Part shown: piece by piece, positions 52,301 to 64,000 of the stretch
Position numbering within the stretch: the stretch's first letter is position 1
Layout of the letters: each line of letters begins with the position of its first letter
Assembly: GCF_002078875.1 (NCBI RefSeq)
Contig: NC_034413.1
Span: forward strand, 63,900,252-63,964,251
Source of the DNA: Numida meleagris
Lineage: Eukaryota > Chordata > Aves > Galliformes > Numididae
DNA length: 64,000 nucleotides
Direction: 5' to 3'
Translations under genes and position numbers: made by a program
Notes under the pieces: generated by a model
Told to the model about the DNA's origin: nothing
Database searches by the model: none
What the model saw: only the letters and a program-made list of their open reading frames with translations

Positions 52301-55300
52301 AAAAACGGAAAATGGAGATAACAGTTTTATTGTTCATCTGCCCGATTCTTATCCTATCTAGTTAGATTTCCCCTGATATAAGAATAGCAATCCAATCTTG
52401 GATGAGGATTGAAGACCTGTCACAATGTAAACAAAACTTCCAGAAACGCTGCGCAACCATCTGCTCCCTCAGACCTCAACTGGAATTGCTGAAGTACCCA
52501 AATGCAGAAATATAGTCTTAGATGTCATCTAGTTAAAGAATGGAGCCCTCAGAAAAAAAAGCAAAAAAAGAGTGGCTGCTCTGAAAATAAATAATGAAAG
52601 GTCCCACAACCTTATCCAAAAGTCTTTCATTGCTCACTAAAAAAGATGGGATACTGCAGCAGCCTTGACGGACTCCAAGGTCCCAAAAGCCCTGGTTCAG
52701 AGAACCATAATGGAATGTGCTTTTATTGGTGAAAACAACTCACACTCACTCGCATTAACCTCTAGGCAGCCACCAAATCCTGTTTTTGCTTAGAAGTTTT
52801 ATACTGAAGGTGAAGTTCTGGAGAGTCTTAAATTTCACACTTTGCCGACATCAGAGAGTGCTGCATCCAGAATGCAATGCCTTTGGGCAATATCTTAAAA
52901 GCTGACTAACTTCTGATTTTTCCCCAGCGGTATTAAATCTTGATAACAGGGAGTTGTTTTCAAACACTTCAAGGTGAGGTGCAGACACCTCTGAGTCTCA
53001 GAAGAGGACTGGAACATGATCAGAAAATAGATGCATTTTCCCTAAGTATTTCTTTAAACAAGCCCTAAACACATGAAGGATTCAGATGCTAATAAACAAG
53101 GAATGTTTTGGTAGCAAGATGAGTGACAAGGACAAGAATAGCCATGAATTACCGCAAACAATAACAAAAATCAGAAAACATTTTGTGATGTTGCTAGTTC
53201 ATCAGGAAAGATTTGCATGAGATTTAATGTGGAAAATACCTTCAGACTATGAAGAGATCACCACCACTGGCTTCCCTTTCTGCAGTGTAACCTTTCTCAA
53301 AGGTAGAACAAAACCATTCAAATGGCAGAATCTTTTCCCATGTGAAAGAATCCATCAATTTCAGCTGGAACTGCCCTTCCCAGTGGAATGGAAGTGTGAA
53401 ACCTTTGCTGGTTAAGAAACAGCTACTACGTATTTTCTACAGAAACCAATGATTCCCTCAAGATGTTTCACAGTGCTCATCAGTTTATTTAATTGGGCTT
53501 GTAAATCCCTCAAATGCCCTTGAAATTGTAAGGATTTACATTCTTTATGTGTTCCTCCTCTACAAGTGCTCGTATTTCTAGCCTGAAACAGTACATCCCT
53601 TATTCTTTGCACAGATATTTGTCGGCAACACTGTCTAGTGACTTGGATTTTGCAGAAATAATTAGAAAATGCAGAGCACCTCCCTAGATGTTGTGAAAGA
53701 GACCTGCTGTGAAAGAATCACAGAGGGGCAAGGTGTTATAATGCATTATATATGCTGATATGAACAGAAACGAAAACACAAGATATACTTTTGGGAAAAA
53801 AAAAGCAGCAAGTCTGTGTTTGTACAAAATACACAAAAACCTTATGAGTTGGTAGAGGAATGAAAACAAGCATGATTTGTTTCAAGAGAAACAGCATTGC
53901 AGGGTTTTTCTGTGAAACTGAAGGAGAAACACCACCTCAGTTGGTGCTCTTCAAAGTATACCTCCATACCTTCATGATGACTGAGGAAAACAATCAGGAG
54001 AGTATAAACCCTGCAATCATTAGTGCAGCAGCCCTTACAAAAGCACCCCAGAAAGCAGACTCAGAACAATTAACTATTGAGACAGATAATTATCTCAAAC
54101 TCACACAATCTCTGGTGTTCATTTTCTAAGAGCTTTACATTTGTATACTGAACGGTCTTCTGTTGTTTTGGGTGGTGGCTTATTTTTCCCCCCGCAGGAT
54201 AACAAGAAGAAATTGGGACTGGATAATTTTCCATAGCAGCACTGATAAATCCCACTACAACCTACACATGTACATACAGATACATGTACGGCTCTCTAGA
54301 CACCAGAGGCACTCAGTAAAAATATAGCTAATGTAGCAGCAGAGAAGGAAGATACTAGTATTGGAGGAATCCCAAATGGATGGGAGATGAAGCTCAAGCA
54401 GGAACCTGAGGCTGTGGAGAGCTCTGCAAAGCCATCTGGTTCCCCTTCATGGGCTGCTGCCCACTCCCCATCCCCGCCGGGCCTCTCTGATTCCTACTCC
54501 CCATCCCTGCTCTGTCAGATCCAACTTCAGAATAACTCTGACAGGCCCAAGGGTGCTGACAAACGTTTCCCAAGTTTGCTCCACCACAAACTGTTTTCAA
54601 TGTTAGTATTTGGAGCTTAGATTGTAGGTCCCGAAATGCAAGTTCTCACCTTTTCCGCATAGTTCTTATGCACTGCGCAGCCCAGAGTCCAACTGACCAC
54701 TGTGCTAAGCCAACAATTCAGATTGTTTTTAATCACAGCATATGTGGACCAAGAAACACAGACCATCGTTTAAGAGCTAGTCTTTTGATCCTGGATTTAA
54801 CTTGATCAACCACCTACAACTAAATCATTTCACTTGAAACATACAGATAACTTTCAACTTTTGTTTTTGATGAACTATTGTTATTTTAAGCGTTAATGGA
54901 AAAAATTAATTACAATCACCCACTGAACTGAAAGCTTATATCCTTGATGAATGGTAGAAATGATAAAGAACACACTAAAGGTGTTTAAGAAATATTGCAC
55001 GTTACTATTACTTCGCATAAGCAGTACCTCACCTCAGCAACACCTACCAAGCACACAGTGAGCCCACAGGTGGCTATTTCTCCCACAATGACAGGAGCAA
55101 ACTGGGCTGATCCATCTTAAGGATATGTGGCTTCTGCCAGATAAAGGCATTTCTAATCTCCAGGATACACAGCACCACTCAGCCCTGGGCAGCATGGACA
55201 ACCCAACAGCAAGGTGAGGAAAGAAAATGTTTCTGTGAAGCAGCTTAGCAGGCACTCATGCTGGCATGTGAGACAATGAGATTTTATTTTCTCTTACTTT

Positions 55301-56540
55301 CATTGATTCTTGAACATCAGGCATATGTATTCAAATGGCCACGTGCTCAATCCAGAGAAGATAACCAAGTAAAATTTTTAGAAGGCAGCAGGAATCTGCT
55401 CATTGAAACACTCAGTGACTGGAAAAAGAAAAAGAAAAAATGAGTTTTTTCTCTAACAAATGAGGTCTGAGTTACTGTGGCCCAAAACTCAGCAGAAACT
55501 TATGCTCAGATAATCTACATAATGCAGGTTTCACATTGCTACTGTTCTGTGCCATGCTGCAAAACCTGCTGTTTGTACATGCTCTATCAGCTTGCCTATT
55601 ACTTTCCAGCAAGAAAATCATTACATCAGCCTGCTTCTTGATCTTGTTGAGCTTTGTATACCTTACCTGGCCATTTCAAAAACACAAACATGAAAACTGC
55701 CTATAAATCAGATATTTGACAGAAAAAGATGAATTCTGCACTACCAAGTGAAGCCAGGGCCACACTGCATCAAAATCCACTGACCACTTTTTAACCACGC
55801 CATCACCTAAAAAATCTGCTTTAATGAGATGGAGTCAATACTCGCTGTAATGAAGTAGGCACAACAGTGCTCCACCAGTCACAAAGGAGGCATTGCCGTC
55901 CACTGGTCGTGAATAAACTTCCCAACTTCCCTTTGTTGTGATTTAATCAACCTTCACTTGTAATCTGCATACATAAAACAATAAATGCTAGAAGCTTTAA
56001 TTACTTAAAAAAAAAAAAAATCTTGCTGAATAATTTAATCTCAAAGCACAGTTTTCTCCACACCAAGAACCCCAAGAAAGCCCTTAAGGGCAAACCCCTG
56101 AGCAATCTGTCCGCTCCATCTGAAAGCCTTTGCACAAACAGTTAACTCACTTTCAATGACTAAACACTTCTGCACATACTTTTAAACACAAAACTTGTCT
56201 GTGTATCATGTGCAATGTTAAGAGAGATGCAATATGGCAAAACAAAGCTGTAAATATGACCCAGTCTCAAAAGCAATATGGCAGATGTAAAGCAAGACTT
56301 TTCTTGTTGGGAGAGAAACACCTCCCAGAGGTATAGAGTAACTGACAGACTAAGCAGATAGAGTCACTCTGATAGAGGTGGAGGGACATAACTCACTTAC
56401 ACAGCCAAACATACACATGCTAAAGCCGCAAAGCAAGTGCTGGTGCGTTTTCAGGCACACTTGCTTTAACTGAACCAACATTGTGCACATTGACAAAGAT
56501 ATGTATGAACTCTCTTTCACTGCAATAGCCAGTATAATAA

Positions 56541-56555
56541 GAAGAAGAAGAAGAA
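56541..56555. repeat. (GAA)5 triplet run
   Basis: Five GAA units lie on the plus strand (TTC on the DPP10 sense strand). The run is short and unlikely to be unstable at this length. Confidence 0.8.
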
Positions 56556-59500
56556 AACCACAGAATTTCCTCAGCACGTAGACAGCAAGTGAGACCTGGT
56601 ATGATTAAAAATTCATAGCTGTCAAAGAGAAAAAAAAAACAAAATAAAGAGGAAAAAGAAGTTTGCATAGTAGTGACAGCCAGATGGGGGCCTATAGACA
56701 GAGCTAACAGAAGGTTGTGGATGAATACTGACCACATGCAGCAGCAATTCAGGCTTCAGGATCTTTAAAAATAGTCACAGCTGCAGCTTTCAGACCCAGG
56801 AGTAAATATACATCAAAGTTTTCTGAAGTGCTGCATGGAAACTCTCCTAAGAGTAGAATTTCATATTTCAAACTGCAGCTCTTTAGGAGAAGTTCTCTTG
56901 AATTCATATATAAGATAACCTATTATTCCTTCACTATTATGACAAATATTTACAGTAGCATGTGAAAAGGGAAGGAGGCACTTTCTATCATTGTTAAGCA
57001 GCAGAAGAGTGGGAATTAAAAAAAAAAAAAGATTGCTAAAGAAGGTATTTTCTGTTTTTGTTGGGTTTTTTTAATTCATTGGAGTTCATTTATATCAACT
57101 ATCAAAAATGGTAAAACCACTAATAATTAATAGATCCATCAAAAGGGACCCCATATACATATGGGGTATTTATATTCTCAGTATATAATGACATGGCTGG
57201 TTTGCAGTGGAAGTAGCAAAGCGCACACACTCCTTACATATGTTATTATCCTCTGCTCTGAAACTCCTCTTACACTGTCACAAAAGCTAGTGTTATACTT
57301 AAGCACATGAGACATTTTTCAAATGGCTCACAATGAGGAAATAAGAGTAAGGAGAACAAGATGACAAAGACAACGGAGACATTGCTTAGCTTACAAAGAG
57401 AAATGCAGTGCTGGTAAAGGAAGGCAGAAGGGCTGCTGGAATAGAAGTGTTAGACAAAGCGAGCGTAGAAAATAGAGGTGAAGCTGTGGAAAAAGGTGTG
57501 ATACAGGAGAGAATCACATGGAGTCATAACAAATCTGAAAGGAAAGAATAGTGAGACAGCTTTGAGAGCTGTTCATGCAGAACAGAACATTTTATAGAAT
57601 CAGAAACATGTCTTAAAAGAGAGTATAAAGGGACCAAAGAAAATAGCTAAAGATTCAATCCAAACAGTCACCAAAATAAAAAGAGACTTCACTGGAGTCC
57701 ACATGCACCATCCAGCTCAGCTTTCATCCCTCCTTCAGTCATCACTAGTCATGCCATAATGAAATCAGAAATGTAGAGTCTTAGCACTGCTACTTCCAAC
57801 TACAGCACTAAGTTCCTTTTCTGCCTACAGCAAGAGGACATGAAAAGGGGCAAATCCTCTCCTCGGTACAGAATTGCTTGTAGAAACCCTTCAAGAAACA
57901 TACGAAAATGGACATACTACTATAAATCTATAGGTAGAAACTCAGCCTTTTTTTAATGGGAGAGCAAACCACTTGCATGCATTGACAGTTGACTTCAGGA
58001 ACCTTTTTAGAGCCTGGCTTACAATACTGGCCTTGTAGTTCTGTTCTTTTAAGTGCAAAAACATGTACACTGAATGTTTGCTGCCAGAAACTTGAGAAGA
58101 TGCCAGTGACAAAATCTGGATAACTACCTTTCATACAGATTGAGTACTGACGCTTGACCCATCTTACTGCACACCAAAGAACTTCTTTTCCAGGATATAA
58201 TGAAAACAATTGTGGGGCAAATTATATAATTAGTCCCACAGATATTATTTTCATAAACAGTCCCACTAACTTCAGGGCAATATTCTTGTATATAAGCATA
58301 TTAGGATACATAAATATTTTCAATCATCTCAGGAACTGAAAAGTAACACATTCTATGCACTACAATACAATGAACCTTTTAATTAAAAATAACAAGGAAC
58401 CTTTGTAACTCATTTCCTTGCATAGCAGCTACCCCACTCATTTAAAAGTTTTCTGACTTTGTGAGCTTATTACCTTGAGAAGATTTAAGTTTAGATTTAT
58501 GCTTGATGACATCTAATTACCCGCTACAATCATCCATGCCCTAGAACAAGAAGTCCCTTGCCTAAACTTTTCAGAAGGATTTTGTTGTGCTGCTATTCAC
58601 ACTGGGATAGGAATAACCTTCACAGATAAGGTAGGAATACCTAAAACAAGCTGTCTGGAAGGGACAATCAACCAAATCTGCATGTGTAATAACCAACACC
58701 ACCCAACTGTTAGAGACATTTTGTCTAAGGAAAGTTCTAAACAAGCACAATCTGATTTAAACAGTTCTACCATAAAATTCAGAACTGCAGTGCACCACTA
58801 CTCCTAATTAAAAGTACTTAAGCTCAAATTCTTCCTCTGAAAGACTCCCCTAATATATTTTAAATGCTTTGATTTAAGCAGTCTCTAAAGCCCTAGGATA
58901 GGAAAGGCAAAAGGAAGCCAGCAGTCCCTGTGCAGGCAGGAAGAGAAAGAACAAACACTGAGGACAAATGATTGGTTGCACTGGCAGTGTTTGATTTAGT
59001 TTCTCATGCTCGCTCAGCATTTCAAACAAGTTTAATGTTTTCCCACTAGTATTTGAAATTCTCTCTGTATTTCCAAAAAGAAAACTCCAGCATTTGCCCA
59101 GTTTGTTTTCTGGAAAGCTACAAAATGCCTTTTATTTTTTTTCCTACTCCAAGGAATGTAAATTGCAAATATTGCCCCAAGGAATCTAAAATAACCCCCA
59201 TACACCTTTAAATAATCTTTATTCTCTTTAAATCATAACATGGTTTAACACTTCCTAACTGATGTGCTTAAGACTACATCCTCCAAACATCTCAGTCCTT
59301 TTATCTTGGTTGAGAATCATTCAAAACTATTTACAGATTCTATACGTACATAACATACACTAAATTAAGTGACCCTTGCCAGCAGTGTTAAGAACTACTA
59401 GCAAAGGTCTTTCAGCTTCAGCCTCAGATCTGTAGGTCATCCAGTGTCCTTCCTAATAGATAAAGACAGCAATTTATCATCATCAGTCACCATCAGCCTC

Positions 59501-61427
59501 GCTCATTTTACTATCACATATTCATGAATATTATTTGATGCAGCTGAGTGGAGCACAAAAGAAACGTGATTACAGTGGAGATGCACAGAGTCTGAGACAG
59601 CTGAAATCTCGTAGCTAATGCGTGGACTTAAAATATGACACAGGTCTTCTAACAGTTATGAACACAGCGTCAACAAATTGCAGCCACCCACTGGCAGGAC
59701 ATTTGCAGCAGCAGATGACTCTCCGGTGTCTTCCAATATCACGTTAAAGAACGGATAATGTGAAGTACGGTCCTGTACACTTAGGAGTTTTTCACCAGTG
59801 AAGCATATTTCAAAGCTCTATTTGCTTAAAACAACAACAAAAGCTACTTCTCTAGGGATCACAAGTTACATTTATCCTTATTAACACTATGGAAAGAAAG
59901 CCGGTGTTCATGTTTGTGAGTCAGTAATGTATGTGTAATTTCCAAATGCCCTCAAGTTCCTAAAAAAATGCAAAGGTGAGGGCTTTCAAATGTTACTATA
60001 ACATCAAACAACGTCTCAGTCTGCTTACACAGTTCCTCTGTCATGTTAATTATCAGAATTGCTTGCCTGAAGCAATACCTTCACATAGAAGAAACTGGAA
60101 AGAAACACAGGAAGTAGGTTTGAAAATAACTGATGCAGTATGTGTACTCAAATATCTGAGGCCGCTATGTAACTTACAGTGTGCCTGCAATTCCCTTCAA
60201 CACTGAACAGCCAAAAAGATTGCCCTGTTTCCCTGGCATTGCATTACTGCAGTAATCCTTCTAACACACCTGCGTAGCAGAGAGCTCCAAAAGCTGAAAA
60301 ACCAGGTGCTGTGCTGCGCTCCACAGATTCCTGCATGCTGTTGTGAAAGCAAGACACAGAAAACCTGCATAAAGGCATGGAACCATGAGGGGAGAGAGCA
60401 AGAAGTAAGAGCTCACACACTGCCTTGTTCTGGGCCCCCCACAGAAGACCTCTCCACAGTGGTGCTCCCAGTTCCCAGGACAGGATCAAGCACTAGAAGC
60501 TCTTTGAAAAGCTCTTTGCATTAGGAAAGGAAGTTTCTGAAGAGAAGCTTCTGAATTTGAGATGTCCACAGTAACATATTTATGTGCTATACTGCCACCT
60601 AAAAAATATCCTCTCACTCCTCACTCAAGCTACCCAAGATCCTATACCACAAATGGACTATTTGTAAGATATCACATGAAGTGATGTTTTTCAATTAACA
60701 CAAGAAGCACTGCACTAGAATTGAGATCCTACTCACCCCTTCTCCACAGAGATCAGCTTTGAAGACCAGAAACACAATCAAGACTTAAGATGAGATTCAG
60801 GTGCTTTTTTAGTGCTGATCACATCAATCAGGCACGTGACAGAACTACACCTTAATTGCCACACGGAAAAGAGAAAGCAAATCAAGGCCATGCATGCTAT
60901 TGAAAGCGTGCTTGTTCCTTGCCCTCCCCTAGAACGTGAATCCTGAACGATATTTCAAACCACTGCTACTAACACATTTTCACATCAGCTCCTTGTGCTC
61001 CTGGTCATATACCCAAGAGATATTGCAAACCTGTAATACGTCTTCCTGTAATACTTCTGTATCCAGCACAGAAGTAGTATGGCATATATACAGTATAAGA
61101 AATAGAATGTAAATGTTAAATATAAGATTTAGATCTTAATTCCTTATGAAACATTCTGGGCATAATAATACAACCTTACTTTTCCACTTTTATTGGCTTT
61201 TTCTACCGGATGCTCCTGACGTTATGTTGAACCTTGCACAGCACTACGTTTGATACACTGCCACAATGTAAGAAGTACAAAATTCTGCTAGGTAGGTAAG
61301 AAGGAAAAATGCGAAGTCACTTTGGGTTATGTACTAGAACAAAGATTCTCATCTCAGCTTGAAGCCAGCTCTAAACGCAATCAAGAGCGGAAGACACAGA
61401 GCTGACTACCCAACTAAATTTTTCATG

Positions 61428-61655
61428 TTACTGGAACCGTTGCAAGTGTATGATGAAGAGTTCAAGCTTTGTTTTATTTATGTGCCTTAACATACCTTCT
61501 AAGAGGATCTGCTCCGTGACCTTCCCAGGCACAGAGGTGAGGCTCACCGGCCTGTTGTTCCCCAGGTCTTCCCTTCTACCTTTCTTAAAACTGGGAGTAA
61601 TGTTTCCCTTTCCCACTGCAAGATCAGAGTCTAATTTGGGGGAAAAGGAATGATG
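61428..61655 (-). pseudogene. CR1 ORF2 reverse-transcriptase fragment
   Basis: The minus-strand frame contains [20 protein letters not shown] followed by [18 protein letters not shown]. This is the N-terminal part of the CR1 reverse transcriptase domain (family pattern: [28 protein letters not shown]). Unlike the other CR1 pieces, which are all 3' ends, this one is internal. It has no attached 3' UTR here, so it was either internally truncated or has lost its downstream part. Similarity is clear at about 61.48-61.62 kb, and the outer limits are approximate. Confidence 0.88.
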
Positions 61656-64000
61656 CAGTGAAGGAAGATGTAACAATACAAACCATTTTAGCCTTAGGAA
61701 CTGAAAAATAAAGCACAGATTGTTCTCTTTTGTTCAGATGTACTTTCAGAATATGACCTTTGCATGGTGACCAAAGAAACTGGTCCTGAGACACAGAAAA
61801 TTCAACTTTTTAATCAGAACAGTCATGCTTCTATTGAAGCAAACAGTAGTCAGTTGTGCCTGTAGGTATACCAAATATGTAATTGAAATGCTTGCCAAAG
61901 AATTCCCCTATTTAAGGCAACACAATACAGTCTGGTTTCATTTCTCCTCACCTATTTTGAAGAACAAGAATGCAGTAGTTTCTAAATGACAAACAGTAAA
62001 GAAACAACCTGTTTGTTTGGGGGATTTTTTTTTGTATTTTAAAATCAATTTTTAAAAGTCCTTAAGTTGGGAGAGTAAGAGAGGCTCAGGAAGGACTGGT
62101 TATAAATTTCAAAGGGCTGTCTTCCATACACAGAAAGAACAGCAAGCAGCACCAGGTGGTGTAGATCATCTGGTTTTTTTGTAAACAGACTGAAGCCTCA
62201 GAGAAGTAATACCTAGAGGAATTATCTTAGTTTTTCATCTGCAAAGACAGCAACATTCATCAACCAGCAAGTCATACAGGTACATTATGTTTTTCAAATA
62301 TGTTGTGTCCACTGACTACTGAATGGTTGTGCGTTCTAAAAATGAACACTAAACATCATTGTCTATGACCCTGGGACAGTTCCTACAAGCTACTAGATGG
62401 AATATGCTATTCTTTGTACTGTTGTAAAGAGGGAACCACGTTTACTTCTGACACAAGCTCCCAAGTAAGTCTGAGTCCATCAACAGAGCTTTCCAGAAAT
62501 GAGGAGAAATGCAAGTGATTTACAGCTCTTTTCTACCAATACATCATCAGAATATAAAACCATAATATTAGCAATAAATAGGAGTCATTATTTAGCAAAA
62601 AGTTGCAAATCAATCTGGTAGATTTATCAAACCAATTGCTGAAACACTGATAGCACTGTTAATGGAAGTTGTTACTAGATGCCTTGGCCCAGGGGAGGGT
62701 TGCTTTAAAACTGCCATCAAAGGAAGTGTTGGATATGAAGTTGTATCCAATTTATTTATAAGCTAATGGCTATGGATGCTTCAGTCAGTCGATCCAAGCT
62801 TTTATTTAAGTGGAAAGTCACAGCATTAGCCTGCTGTAATTTCAAATTGAAGCTCAGGTCCCAAGCCTATAAATTAACCACAAATGCATCAGCTTCAGAA
62901 AGACTGTTCTCAGGAGTATTTGTAAACTGGACTTGGAAATCAGAAAAGAGATTTGAGCTTAGAAAATTTCAATGTAATTCCCTGCTCCTTTGTAGGCTTT
63001 CCACAGGTCCAACCACTTCGCTACCATAAGAGCTCCGCTGCTCCTGCTGTCTCAGGAGCTCCCTCAGTGCAGACGAGGCTTACCATTAAAGATAAAGAAG
63101 TAAGCTACAGCTGTCACCTGTAGTGACACTACAAGTTTATACAAGCTCACCAAGCAAAATGAAACACTGAGGTCCCTGACAGAGATGGATTTCCTGAAGG
63201 CCCCAAGAAGGGTACATCTTCCTGACAGCAACAGTGCTACGAGATATGGACGAACAGTGGAAGCACGAGGCCCTCTTCCACCCAGAGCTCAGGCTGTGTA
63301 ACAGCAACCACAAAAGCCAACAAAGCCTCTAACTCGTAATATCCCTCTGCTAAGGCCATGGCCCTCCCTGCTGCTCCAACATAAATCTGGCATAACAATG
63401 CCTACGTCCTGGTCCTGGAGGGAGCTCAGATATGGCTGCCTGGGTTTTGGCTGCACAAGCACAGTGTGTTTGAGGGGATCCAGCAGTGGCCTCAATCTGC
63501 ACAGAGCCCCTGGAAGGACTTTGGCCCACATCCCTACTGTGAGCATTTAAACCCAAAGAAAGATTGGCCATTCTCTGAAACCCACGTTTTGTAGGCTATG
63601 CCATTATCTACAGCCCTGGCATCTATGGCAATAGGCGATCAGTGTTGTCAATGTCAACTTTAACCAGGAAAACCAATCTTGGTCTTCAGAAATGCAATGC
63701 AAATAACTACACGGGAGCTGGTCCCCATGCTCCCTGCAGCACAGCAGTCCCTGCACCCACCGCTGAGAGAGGCTGAGAGCTCCACAGTGCTCCAGTAATA
63801 ACGTTTCTATATTTAGGATACAGCCTTCACATCTGCAGTGTTTTAAATTGAGAACTTACTCCTGTTCCTCATTATCACCTAAGAGTAGTCAAACCACTCA
63901 TTTTTGGTACCTAACGTGAGGGCTACTCTGAAAAGATATCCACAAAAAGCTATTCCGGCAATTCAGACTCTCTGAATCCAATCTGAAGGTTTGCTGAGTT

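Larger units (their letters stand above)
22200..64000 (-). other. DPP10: Upstream intron (or upstream region) of DPP10, at least 41.8 kb, repeat-bearing
   Basis: The acceptor of the transmembrane exon ends at 22200, so the adjoining sequence is intron. It must lead to an upstream exon carrying the cytoplasmic N-terminus. No such exon was recognised, and there is no CpG-rich island suggesting a promoter. Mammalian DPP10 is known for very long 5' introns and alternative first exons, so the whole stretch is probably intronic, but that part is inference. Recognised contents are the CR1 and mariner pieces listed separately. The remaining blocks (22.2-27.9, 28.0-31.2, 31.7-33.0, 34.3-37.5, 38.3-44.0, 44.1-46.1, 46.2-61.4 and 61.7-64.0 kb) hold AT-rich sequence, short simple repeats and chance open frames. 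I cannot assign any of them to a gene. Slightly GC-richer stretches near 47.2-47.6 and 63.2-63.6 kb are also unassigned. Confidence 0.7.

Noticed and set aside
1..64000. Bacterial-type features (operons, ribosome binding sites, CRISPR arrays, insertion sequences)
   Set aside because: The window is clearly vertebrate nuclear DNA with spliced exons, CR1 and mariner. No regularly spaced direct-repeat array or coding-dense region exists.

Overview
This window is vertebrate nuclear DNA, almost certainly from a bird and probably a galliform such as chicken. The evidence is AT-rich, non-coding sequence with no compact gene arrangement, several decayed CR1 LINE fragments (the dominant avian retrotransposon), one decayed mariner element resembling the chicken Galluhop family, and no mammalian-type SINEs. 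The open reading frames longer than 60 codons are chance products or repeat remnants. The real protein-coding sequence is two short exons.

Both exons lie on the minus strand and belong to DPP10, the inactive dipeptidyl-peptidase-like Kv4 channel auxiliary subunit. They are 22085-22199 (115 bp: end of the cytoplasmic tail plus the transmembrane helix) and 14435-14530 (96 bp: the first extracellular residues). Both have canonical AG/GT splice sites. Their phases join cleanly: the first exon ends after one base of an Asp codon and the second supplies the other two. The 7,554-bp intron between them (14531-22084) is complete. The next exon would lie beyond the low-coordinate end of the window. The first exon or exons lie beyond the high-coordinate end, or were not recognised.

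Reading in gene direction (64000 to 1): 64000-22200 is upstream intron or upstream sequence carrying most of the repeats. These are CR1 pieces near 61.5, 46.1, 44.0, 38.1, 37.5, 31.4 and 27.9 kb, and the mariner at 33.05-34.28 kb. Then come the transmembrane exon, an intron with a decayed CR1 piece at 20.6-21.05 kb, the extracellular exon, and 14.4 kb of the following intron with no recognisable coding sequence.

I see no operon, CRISPR array, RNA gene or novel multi-gene system. The points most worth a second look are the recognised DPP10 exons, the decayed mariner, the bias of CR1 copies toward the DPP10 sense strand, a TATA-box-like element at 49.33 kb, a perfect 12-bp-arm hairpin at 2.5 kb, and a compound tandem duplication at 43.6 kb.
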